Shown here: piece by piece, positions 37,625-48,910 of the stretch | Layout of the letters: each line of letters starts with the position of its first letter | How positions within the stretch are numbered: position 1 is the stretch's first letter | Source of the DNA: Chenopodium formosanum | Lineage: Eukaryota; Streptophyta; Magnoliopsida; Caryophyllales; Amaranthaceae | DNA: 64,000 nt | Reading direction: 5' to 3' | Assembly (NCBI GenBank): GCA_024500155.1 | Contig: CM044860.1 | Span: 2,340,501-2,404,500 of the forward strand | Translations under genes and position numbers: made by a program | Notes under the pieces: model-generated | What the model was told of the DNA's origin: nothing | Databases searched by the model: none | The model's input: only the letters and a program-made list of their open reading frames with translations

Positions 37625-40600
37625 ATGAACTATAAGTGGGAAATGGGTAGTCTAAGTGAAGAAGATGACCAATTTTATGATTCTAAGGATTGTATCACCC
37701 CTGTTTCGGAGTCCGGATCCGATGGGGTGGAGAATTCTGATTCAGAATCAAGGATTGCTGAGGATGTGCTTCGCAATTTCGGGTATGAGGTTTGGATCCG
37801 AAGTCCCGGGACTATCGGTGAGCGCCGTCAGAAGCTGTTGAAATTGATGGGTTTAGCTCCGAATCAAGTGGTGGAGGAAGGGGATGATGTTGAGTGTTCT
37901 AGCAGATTTAAGGGGGAGGTTGTGGATAGTGCTAGAATTACGGAAAATAGTGGGACGGTTTTGAGGTCGAGTTTTAGGGAGCTGCATTCGTCGAGTCAGT
38001 CTTCTGTATCATGTTGCTCGAATGATACGCATGAGTTGTTGGACATGGCTATCGAGGAGAATTTGCTCCGTAGAATCAGGAATTTGGATGATGGATCGGA
38101 GTTCATTGTGGATGAACTTGGGCAAGATGGATTATTCAGAAGACTTCGAGAAGTGGGATCGAATAGGTCGCTCAGTGGGGAGGAATTTGAGCGGATTCTG
38201 GGTCTATCACCGTTGGTTCAGAGAGCTATGAGAAGAGATGTTGGATTGGCACCCAATACTAAAGTTGAAGGAAAAAAGAGAGCTAAAAAAGGATTTTTAC
38301 GGAGATTAGGTGTTGTGGCATGTATTGCTGATACACAGTCAAGCTCAAGGATTAACCGGGTAGAAAGTGATGGCTCTTTATCAATTTTAAGACGTAGAGC
38401 TCATAATGTTAGGGTTCGCACTTACAAAAAGCGTTCCAAGGACTTTTCGGCTCTTTATATGGGGCAAGATATTGCTGGACATGAAGGTGCTATCCTTACA
38501 ATGAAGTTCAGTCCTGATGGCCAGTTTTTGGCAAGTGCTGGTGAGGATGGAACTGTCCGGGTATGGCAAGTGATTGAGTCTGAGAAGTCAGAAATAGATC
38601 ATGTTCCAGATGTTGATGCTGCACATGTCTATTTTACAATCAACCAACATGGAGAATTAGTACCTGTTAATGTTGACAAAGAAAAAAGGGGGAGACTGAA
38701 GAGCCTGAGAAAATCATCTGAGTCTGCGTGTGTTATCTTCCCACGGAAAGTATTCCAATTAGCAGAGAAGCCTCTTCATGAGTTCCATGGTCATCGTGGT
38801 GAAGTGTTGGATCTGTCATGGTCAAATAACAAGGTCAGTTGCTTTGGAATCGGGTTCATTCTGTGTTTCTCCCAGATTTAATTTCGAAAGTTTTTAAAAT
38901 TTTTCCTGATTATGCAGTGTCTCCTGTCATCCTCTGTCGACAAAACTGTTCGTTTGTGGAGAGTGGGATTTGATGAGTGCCTGAAAGTTCTTTCACACAG
39001 CGATTTTGGTACTATCTTATTCTCCTGCGCTTATTTGTTAGCAATTATTTTGGTGCTTTGGCACTCAACATGAACTTATTTCTGAATGTCCTGCTTTTTT
39101 TGAATCAGTCACATGCATTCAGTTTAATCCCATGAATGAAAATTTCTTCATCAGTGGTTCTGTTGATGGTAAGGTTCGTATTTGGAGCATTTCTGAAAGT
39201 GGAGTTGTTGATTGGACAGACATTAAAGAAATAGTCACTGCTGTTTGTTATCAGCCTAATGGAAAGGTTTGCACTTGTTGGCCATATGTCTGCAGAAAAT
39301 TTTGACATCGAACGACTGTGTTTTAAAGAGGTTTTGTATTTGTGATGTAGGGTGCAATTGTTGGCTCAATATCTGGTGCTTGCTATTTCTTTGATACTTC
39401 AGGTATACGTTTTTGTTTCAGCCTCTACTGCAGTTTTTCAGGCATTACTGATGTAGATAATGTGCTTTGATTTTTTACCTTTTAAGGATTAGTCCAGTGT
39501 TCATATTGCAGTAATTGGGAATTTGGGATGCTTGACAGTTATAGATTTATGACGTAAAGTCTGACATTTAAGCAAAAACATTCATCTACATATGTCTATA
39601 ATGGATTGTAACCCACTAATAAACTGTATGTTTACCATCCACTTCACTGCCAAGTCTCCGTTTCTTTTGAAACAGTAAATTTCAACTCAAGTCAAGCATT
39701 TCGTTCCCAAAGATGCCCATCAGATGATGCAATGGATTTAAGGCATGGTCTTTAAACCATCGAATAGGTTTAGTTTAGGATTATGTTGTTTACCCACCTT
39801 TTTCTCATGGTGCAATTATGTCATGATGAAACTTGCTTTGGAGATTGCATGTAGCTGAAATGGAGTTAGAATCTGGGTTTTAAAAGGATTGTGATCTTAC
39901 ATTTATTTTTTATTTTTATTTTAAAATTTAAAATTTTTGTATTTACTTTGTGAGACTTGCTTTGATGGATAAAGAATTTAAGCTTCTACTACTTTGTTTT
40001 AATACATATAGTTTGATGAAAACTAGAATAATACACAGTATAACATTTCTGCTAAACAATTTTTTGAATCCACAGTGAGGGATCTATGTCTTTCTTACTG
40101 GTTTACTTCGTACATAATATCTCCACATTGATCAGCAGTTAAACTTGGAAAAGTGATTTGTCAACTGTAGTTGTCTAGTTGAATTATATGTAAAGTTGAG
40201 TTTCCATTTATGTTTCACCAAATATTGTTATGGTGTAGTTGGGTGTCTTTAATATATTTCATCTATTCCTTGTCTAAGACTCTATTTTTTTACAGATGAT
40301 CGGCTGCAAATGACTGATCAAATATCATTGCATGGTAAAAAGAAGGCACCCTTAGGAAGAATAACTGGGTTTCAGGTAATTATTTTCTCAAATTTACTAT
40401 CTTTTGCTTGTTTTGTTACTACAACTCCTGTGTTAGTCCCTACTATTTTAAAGTGCTGACTTTAATTTGTATATGACGGATCCAGTTTTCCCCTGGTGAC
40501 CCAAGCAAGCTGATGGTGACTACTGCTGATTCCCAGGTCCGAATACTCAAAGGGGTTGATGTAATCTGTAAATATAAAGGTTGGTGATTCTTCCCTTTTT

Positions 40601-41510
40601 TAAATTTTCTTTAAGGCTTCTGTGTCATACAAACTAAGTCATTACCCAAATATTTAGTACTGATTACACTTCTCTGGAAGTTTAGCAAAATTTTGGAAAT
40701 TTTATTTTGGTCCACTAACCTAGAGGACTGGGCAAACAACTACCTGTGTTTTTGTCAACATTTCCCCACCTATCTACTTTCTCTATTTCGACCAAATGAG
40801 CACTTAGATCTTGCTAGCAGGATTGCTGGAGTGAATTATGCAATTTAATTTGTATAAGCTGTTTATTGAATTGATTTTTGTGGCCTAATTTTCTAATCTG
40901 TTATTTGCTGTTATCAGGTCTTCGAAATGCAGGAAGCCAAATATCTGCATCATTCACATCAGATGGAAAGCATATTGTCTCAGCGAGTGAAGACTCTTTT
41001 GTTTATGTATGGGACTCCAATAAATCAGACAGGACAGTTACGTCTCACTTCCGAAGCAAGAGCTCCTGTGAGAGATTTTTCTCAAGCAACACTTGTGTTG
41101 CTGTTCCTTGGTATGGAACAACATGCAGCAATGTTTTACCTTGTCTCTCGGAATCATCAACAACTTCTCCAGGAATCATGGTGCGATACACAACTGAAAG
41201 AAGACTGGAACATCAACCCTCTGCCGAGAGCCCACACCTCAGAACATCATTATTCTCAACAGATGCCATTTCTCTGGGCTTTCCAGATCCATTTTCCAGA
41301 GGGGTTGCAACCTGGCCGGAAGAGAAGCTTACCAGCTCAAATTCCCTTATTGTTTCATCAGCAACTTGCAAATCAGAGTACAAGTTTTTAAAAACAACAT
41401 GCCAAAGTATGGCAAGCTCCCAACACGCGTGGGGTTTAGTCATTGTAACCGCAGGTTGGGATGGTCGAATCAGGGTATTCCAGAACTATGGTTTACCAGT
41501 TCGCTTGTAA
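37625..41510 (+). CDS. WDR44-like WD40-repeat protein
   Basis: Seven exons join in frame to 758 residues: 37625-38833, 38918-39008, 39109-39266, 39351-39402, 40296-40375, 40486-40579 and 40918-41510 (stop TAA). The first 275 residues are acidic and Ser-rich without a known domain. WD units follow: GHEGAILTMKFSPDGQFLAS..VRVWQV, GHRGEVLDLSW..KTVRLWRVG, HSDFVTCIQFNP..KVRIWSIS, VTAVCYQPNGKGAIVGSISG, QFSPGDPSKLMVTTADSQVR, ISASFTSDGKHIVSASEDS and a final VIVTAGWDGRIRVF, enough for one seven-bladed propeller. A basic patch (KGFLRRLGVVACIA) precedes them. Plant members of this group (WD repeat 44-like) are poorly characterised; mammalian WDR44 binds Rab11, which need not apply here. The start may instead be the in-frame ATG at 37643 (MGSLSEEDD). 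Confidence 0.92.
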
Positions 41511-44500
41511 ATTCTCAGGAGTTTGGTCAGTGTGTGCCTCAAAATGGAATTAATAAATTTATGATTCCATTGTATAAATGTAAAGGTAAAAATTTTCCCC
41601 ACACGTAATTATATTAAATACTTGTTAGTTGATTTTTTTTGCCGAAAAAAAAGAAAAAGAAGAAGAAAATTGGGTCCATATTACTAGTTTTTAGCAAGAG
41701 GTTACAGACTCTCAAAAGTCAATGTAATTTTGGCTGATTTTGTGGAAGTGGAAGCTACTTTCCAAATTTGATTATTGAATAGTCGATCTTGGATTTTCAG
41801 GATCAAATATTCATTGTAGTTGACTTTTTTCTTTTGTATATGTCATGTTATTATATACTCGTACCAAATTGTTGTGATGAACTTTTACAGTTTATATTGA
41901 CGTTTTCATTTTATACCTTTACCAACTCCAACAAATCAACAAAAAAAGCAATTCGGTCAAAACCTGGATGTTTTTGGCTGTCTTGTATGAAGTGTAAGGT
42001 AGAGTGTTAGAATTACCTTGTTAATCCATTTCTTTATTATTCACATTAAAATAATCCAAAATGGACTAATGCTTTTTAAATGGATTGTACTCATTGTTTT
42101 GTTAAGTTATCACAGTATCACCTATGATTGTTTACCATCACGCGTATCTGGGTAACCTATTCATTGGGTAGGCTAAATTTGTTCTATAGTGAAAGCCCAC
42201 CTCTTTTGGAGATGATTTCGCTTATGTTTTATGTGCTTTATTTATCCTGTTTTATGCAATATCATCGTCTATTGAATGTGAAACATTTAACTAGTGATAA
42301 AATAAGTGTTTAAAGAAGATTGATTTCTATTGAACACTTCAAGATTGATAAAGGCAAGCTAGTCTATGATGGACTCACAAAGTCACAGTAACTTGTGAGA
42401 TCGGTATATTAATTTTACAGTCTTGCAAAAAGTTAATGTGAAGTTGTCTCATGTTTTAAACAAGCCGTGTTATTGTGTACCATCACGTTGGTGCTTGGTG
42501 GTTACTTCGTGCAATAAAATTGGCATATTTAGAAACTTATGCTAATTAATTGCATTTGTTGGGTGTGGATGCTATTCACATTAACAAAAACCCTCTCGTG
42601 TCTTGTCCAAAGGAAGCGTGCAAATACAATTCAACAAAGCTAAGATCTCAATGTCAAAAGCTTTCCTTATATTATTATGCTTGTCAATATATTCTCATTT
42701 CTCATAGAATTGTTCATTACTTCTATATTTGAAATGGTCGGTACTTAAACAAGTTAATCCAACGCAATGTAACAAGTATTTGTTTAGTACGTATGAATAT
42801 GGCAAAACTTGGTGTAACAAGTATTACAAGATTGTTGATATAAAAAATAGTGATCATCTATTTAAGAATAGGAAAATGTTATCTAAGTGTGTTAAGTTAA
42901 TCAACCAAATTACATGAAGATACGGCATGAAGAACTATGGCAACTAGTATAAACGAGTGAATTAACCCGAAATGGAATAGTCTATTAGTATATAGATACT
43001 TCGCGTATAATTTATTCATAGCCTTCGAAGACTAACAAATTCCAATTCAAGCCCCCATTTTTTGAAGTGTGCTTAGAATGAACCAAGCACCATATATAGC
43101 AAAAGAGGTGCCAAATCAAACTCCTAGCGAGCCTCACTTGCCTTTTATAGTAAGATCAAGAGTTCTATGTCTATCAATTTTAGTTGAAGTTCTAAATTCA
43201 ATTTCTAAGGAAAGATGAACAATTATAGATGGATTGTAGACAATGTAGATATTAGCTTGTGTGGATAAGAATTTTATCTACCATATGCATTTTGCTAATA
43301 GCGCATCATATTTAAAGCTTGTTTTTGTTTGAATATTCCAAACATATACAAGTATATGATGAAAAGATGACATTGAGATGACATATTGAAAATTTTCACC
43401 CCTTTTTACTGACGGACTGATGACAAGGCATGTCACGACATGAATATAGTGTCAGGTCGTCAAGTTTAAAGGAGTTACCCACATGTTAATACTTGGTAGT
43501 GTCGTGTCTTCGTACCTAAGTTAATTATTGTTTCTTTATCATGCCTAAAGTTCTTGCCTTATGTTATAGACCTAGTTTGCAACCCTTAGCTCGTTGTGTC
43601 TAGCCATGATCATTCTATGCAAGCAGCCCAAACTTTGGGCTATCTCGCACTTGCCTAGTGTTCTTTAGACTCTAGACTAGACTTACAATAATGTTTATTT
43701 CTTTGAACGATTTTAGTCAAATCAGATCATGACATTATTTAGTTACGATCCTCCTGACTTTATGGTATGAATGTACGTGCAAACTTATTGTGTAATTGCA
43801 CATAATGCTTTCTTTTTTGGTCATTGTATGTATTAGCTAAGCTCAATTAACAAGTTATAATTAGTACATACGTAGCTTTCATACAGCTTATGTGCCTAAA
43901 ATAAGAAAAAAATGGTGGAATTTGAATTATTAACAAGAATTCTCCAAAAACTGAAAAAACGTGGAGGGTTGGGAAGGGCAGATATTAGGGAGGAAAAGTT
44001 GTTGAGTTCAAACCATAATACGTTTTCATACATTTAATATAATAGAAACAAAACCCTTTCATGTTATTATATACTTTCTCCATTTCTTTATAGTTGCAAC
44101 ACTTTCCTAAAATGGAAATGTCATAATAGTTGTAACATACTATAAAAGGAAGGTTTTTAAAGTGAAAATTATACTATTACCTTAATTTAAAGTATATGGC
44201 CCACTTGATTATACTCCTAACAACATTTTTAACCTATTTTAAGTGTATTATGTCATGTGAGGACCACTTTTCTTAAATACCGTGATAAATTGTGTGTTGT
44301 GACTATAAAGAAACGGAGGAAGTATGTAATATCAAATTAACGTTACTAAGCTTGTATAATTAGTTAATTACCATATATTATGTAAGTGTCCTGCCAAGTT
44401 GGAAGAGTAAAATCCTATTATTTAGGAAAGATTAATTTTTATAAACCATAATATTATAGTTGTTTTAATTAGTAGGGAATTAACAAAGGTTGTGACCCCT

Positions 44501-44690
44501 TGTTTGCTCTCTCTAAAGCATGAGAATGATCATCCTCTTTCTCTGATTGCCCTCCTCCTTATTCTCTCTCCTCCACTTAATCAAAATTTTAGGTTTTTAT
44601 TAATGAGATAAAAATTTAAGGAAAATAAAATCAAACGAAGGAAAAGGAGGAAGGAAAAAAGAAAAAAGAAAAAAAAGAGTGAAAGTAGAA
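41511..44690. other. Intergenic spacer
   Basis: The first 300 or so bases are probably the WD40 gene 3' UTR. A Stowaway element lies at 44074-44322. The rest is unremarkable AT-rich sequence; short reading frames around 42.1-42.9 kb show no family features. The final 150 bases before the MYB start are purine-rich (AAAAGAAAAAAGAAAAAAAA type), probably the MYB leader. Confidence 0.55.
44074..44322. mobile_element. Stowaway MITE
   Basis: The element is 249 bp. Its left end is CTTTCTCCATTTCTTTATAG and its right end is the inverted CTATAAAGAAACGGAGGAAG, flanked by TA on both sides (44072-44073 and 44323-44324). It lies about 370 bp upstream of the MYB start codon, so it could sit in or near that promoter. 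Confidence 0.88.
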
Positions 44691-45241
44691 ATGGGAAGAG
44701 CTCCTTGTTGCTCTAAAATTGGCTTGCATAGAGGTCCATGGACTGCTAGGGAAGACGCGTTGCTAATCAAGTACATTGAAGCTCATGGTGAAGGACAATG
44801 GAGATCTTTGCCTAAGAAAGCCGGTAAGACATGCATACTATTGTCGATGATTAGCTCATTCCATCTCAATAATTAAGTGTATATTGTATGTTTGAGGGTG
44901 TGATACCTAGCTAGCTTAGCTAAACTTGTGAATTGATTATGCATGTTTGATTACCACTCCGTAATAAATACATTAAATTCTCATTCATTTCTATTTAGAA
45001 ATTCTAGTTACTAAACTAGTTAGAAAGAAGTGATGTGAAGTGAATTAAGTACTTCTTATCTATCGATTTACACTAAGTGGTTTAATCAAGATTTAGACAT
45101 TCGAATCACGTTAATATATACTGTAATATAATAATATACATACTTATCTCTAAATCGATTGACTGTGTTGTGGTAATTGAAGATTGATATCTTTTGAATA
45201 TAACTATCTTTGTCCTACAAAGTATTGTAGACTACATTTCT

Positions 45242-45291
<50 letters not shown>

Positions 45292-46692
45292 TTGTAGACT
45301 ACACTCTATTGTAGCCTTTAATGATCATCTAAAATTAATCACAAGCTTGTTTCTCCAAGTAAATTTCCCTACTTTTACGTTTTTTCCCTCATGTTCCTAC
45401 AATTACTATTTCAGCTCTCCCACCCACACTTTTGCTTAAATTAATTTCCACTATCAATTCATTATTAAATTCATCATCTCCGTGTCAAACACAAGTGTAC
45501 ACAATAATATATAGGATGTCAATTAAAGTACAAGTCTTTTTTTTTTAAAAAAAAAAAAAAATAAAAAAAATAAAAAAATTCTTTTACTCCTCCTAACCAC
45601 CTCTTTCTTTCACTGTCTTCAGCTGAAAAATGTGATGTTTAATTGTATATACTTAGCTAAAATCACAACTTCCCATCAATATAATTATTTTGATTAATCT
45701 CCTATACCTTGAGCTAAATTTCCTTTTTTTTTTTTTTTTTTTTTTGCATGAATAATGTTGATAGTGATTGATGAGCTGACAGCTTATGCTTATTTACAAT
45801 AAATGTAGGACTTCTAAGGTGTGGAAAGAGTTGTAGATTGAGATGGATGAACTACTTGAGGCCGGATATTAAAAGAGGCAATATTACACCCGAAGAAGAT
45901 GACCTTATTATTAGGTTACATGCCTTATTAGGCAACCGATGGTCTCTCATTGCTGGAAGATTACCTGGTAGAACCGATAATGAAATCAAAAATTATTGGA
46001 ACACCCACTTAAGTAAGAAACTTCGGAGCCAAGGTACTGATCCGAATACCCATAAGAAGTTATCTGAATCCGATTTGGAAAAACTAGCTAAGAATTACAA
46101 CAAAAAGAGATCTAGGAGCTCAATTAACAACAATAATAAACATACTAATAATAACAGAAGTGTCAAAAGTCAAAAAATCGACGATGTAGTAGAGGAGAAA
46201 ACCAAGATCCTTTCACCCAAACCCGTTAGGGTTAAATCCGTCATCTCAATGACAAGAAATGATAGCAATACAAGTTTAGAAACAATCAATGTGAGTACGA
46301 CAAGTGTCTCTTCTAGTCAAAATAATCAAACCCTAGACCAAAATTATGCCCTACCAACATATGACTCGGAAGATAATATCATTTTAAACATTCCATGGCT
46401 AGAACATCATACAAATATGGAAGCCAATGGGCTTGATGATCATCTGATGATGGCGATCGGATCATCATCGTGTGGTAACCACGACGTCAGCATTGATATC
46501 ATGCAGCCTAATAATGAAGTAATGGCCACACCGGATAACAACCAACAGCTTGAGAAGCTCTATGAGGAGTACCTACAACTTATCAAGGTTGATCATGATC
46601 ATCATCATTATCACGATGGCGATCGCGATGGAGGCCATGATGGTGATGTTGATGGTGAACTAGATTCCTTCACTGAGTCTTTTCTCATTTAA
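44691..46692 (+). CDS. R2R3-MYB transcription factor, MYBPA1-like
   Basis: Two exons, 44691-44823 and 45809-46692, join to 338 residues. R2 has GLHRGPWTAREDALLIKYIE and the GEGQWRSLPKKAG and RLRWMNYLRPDIKRG blocks; R3 has GNITPEEDDLIIRLHALLGN, RWSLIAGRLPGRTDNEIKNY, WNTHLSKKLRSQGTDPNTHKKL. The bHLH-interaction signature DL-x2-R-x3-L-x6-L-x3-R is complete in R3. This N-terminus is closest in my memory to grape MYBPA1-type regulators of proanthocyanidin synthesis, which work with bHLH and WD40 partners. The C-terminus is Asn/Ser-rich and ends in a His/Asp/Gly-rich acidic tail. The usual second R2R3 intron, within R3, is absent. An upstream in-frame ATG at 44679 exists, but MGRAPCCSK is the conserved start. 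Intron 1 carries a 46-base A run. Confidence 0.92.
45219..45303 (+). mobile_element. Poly(A)-only insertion in MYB intron 1
   Basis: AAAGTATTGTAGACTACA occurs at 45219-45236 and again ending at 45303; 15 bases (GTATTGTAGACTACA) are beyond doubt and the leading A residues merge with the tract. Between them is only TTTCTC and about 43-46 A. The form matches an extreme 5'-truncated LINE or SINE insertion. Confidence 0.75.
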
Positions 46693-48910
46693 TTGGAGAT
46701 GTATGCATTATTGTATGTGAAAGGGGATGAAGGAGAGATTATTAATAAAGATATATATAGTAGACATTTTTTAACAATATGCATGGAATTGGCCCCTTGA
46801 TAGCTTAATGATAATAATTTTTTTTTAAACGATTGCATTCATTTTGCAATTTATGTAATGTTAAAAAATTACCAATGCTAATGATAGTAATGAAAGGTAC
46901 GTAATTAAGCGTAGAGAGTGTACAATATTATAAATGTTCGCTGTTTTATATTTTTCCCTTGATCAATATATATATAAAAAGTTTAACATGTAAGATGATT
47001 AAATTATATTGACAATTATTAATTATAATATTATATGCAGTATGAGTAATTGGAGTCTATAAAAGGCAGTCGTAAGAATTTACGATTATTAACCGATCGA
47101 GCCTTGGAGTTCGACTAAAGCTCATTATGAGTTATGACATACATAATTTTAAGGTGTTAGCTAAATTGGTTAAGATGAAAATAAACTACTTTTTGAATAA
47201 ATTTCAAAAGTAAAAGTGCGTAATAAATTAAAGATCCCTCGTATTTTAATCCTGAAGTAGGAAAAATAACAGAAGCACAATGCAAGCAAAGGTGTAAAGT
47301 GTAGAGAAAGTTGGTAGATAAGGTAGTTGGTGAAAAACAAAAATCCCCTAAAACAAATGGTTGACTAGTATATATTTAGACCATCTTATTTAATTTCTTA
47401 GATGTTGATGAAACAGATTAAAGCGAGTAGTGATTTTGCAGCGTACTTAAATTGAAATAATTTCCACGAGGTACTATAAAGTTAATTAGGTGAGATCTCA
47501 AACACCATTCAAACATCGACTAAAAGAAGCTTAGCAGGTTCATTCTTCGACTATGTTTAGTACTACGAGTACTTGAATTTTTAATTATTTAAGTTTTGAC
47601 ATATTTTATCATTTTATGTCCGTTTTTTTTTCCCCATTTAATATCTTATATATCTTCATTAAAAAAAATAAAAATATTAACAGAAGGCAAAAGTTAACGA
47701 AGGTTCCGAGGGCGTTGGATAAGATGACTAAAAGTAGAATTATCAATTTCAAATGAACATTAATTACACTAATCGACGTGTGATTTTGGCATGCACTTCC
47801 AAATTAATTCTATTTTAGGAAATGTTTTAATTGCTCATCCAACGCCTCAGGGGGGCATTTGTTAGCACGATGCTTAATAAAATACATATCATTATAAATC
47901 CAACAAGACCCCACTTGATATATATTTTCCTTACATACTCCAACTTGCATACATAAGGTCAAAATTTAGTCAGATCAAATAAAAAAAGAGCTCAGGTTAG
48001 ATTAGATGAACAAAAATAAGGTGAACAAAATAGAAAATTTGAAGGAATCCTCACCATTTTGATTCTAATGCCTCGTTATATAGATACCATCTCAATAATG
48101 ATTCTGATGCCTAGTTATATAAAAACCATCTCCATAATTATGTACGAGTACTTAGTAGAAGTTGTATTAATTGTACTTTTATAGTACTCCTTCTAAGAGT
48201 TGTCAATTTTAAGACTGTTTCCTTCGTCTTAAGTTTACTAATCAGAACTTGCAAAAACTTAATGAAATTTGGTGGAAAGTTTGATCCATTGTCATATTGA
48301 GTAATGTAATACCATATCGACTAAAGTATGAATAGCAACGACAATAACTAAATATCTAATTCTGCCATTGAAGACATTTCGTATTTTGGTAGTCAAACTA
48401 AAAATCAAATGTATCATAAAACAGAAGGGTATCGGATAGGCCGCATAACCATATAGGCATATATCATATGTACCCTCCAGGCCTCCATATTATCATACAC
48501 ATAACTCCGTAATTTAGTCTAGTAAGGAGGTACCAAAAAATGCATGCCAAATTAAACTGCACAGAAATTTCAAAAAGAGAAAAAAGTAGGAAAGGGATGA
48601 AAGAGAAATACGGAGTAGCAAGAAATGTTGATATTAGCATACTCGTATTACGAAGTACTAATTAATGTACAGATGTACTCCATATACGTAAAAGAGAGCA
48701 TGCAAATTTTTCTTTTTCTCCCCAAAATGTGCAGCTTTAATTTTTGCCTTGTATGAACTAAATCTAAGTTCCTTAGTCATACAATTTTAACCCACTCACA
48801 AGAACCCAATTACTGTACAAAATATGCCTATTTGCCCTATTACAGGAATTTCTCCGCTTCCATGTCCAAAACAGTTCACAAAAGGCAAATTATCTGAAGA
48901 CATGCATAAT
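46693..48910. other. Intergenic spacer between convergent MYB and CUL1
   Basis: The two genes point toward each other, so both ends hold 3' UTRs. A two-copy 39-bp tandem repeat lies at 48061-48138. A possible old MITE at about 47707-47853 has ends CCGAGGGCGTTGGATAAG and the inverted CTCATCCAACGCCTCAGG, without a clear target duplication. Nothing else was recognised. Confidence 0.55.
48061..48138 (+). repeat. Two-copy tandem repeat, 39-bp unit
   Basis: GATTCTAATGCCTCGTTATA is followed by ACCATCTCAATAAT, then repeats as GATTCTGATGCCTAGTTATA followed by ACCATCTCCATAAT. A few substitutions separate the copies. Confidence 0.9.

Noticed and set aside
42128..42917. Several 60-codon frames downstream of the WD40 gene
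   Set aside because: Short and AT-rich with no family motifs or splice logic linking them; they look like chance frames.
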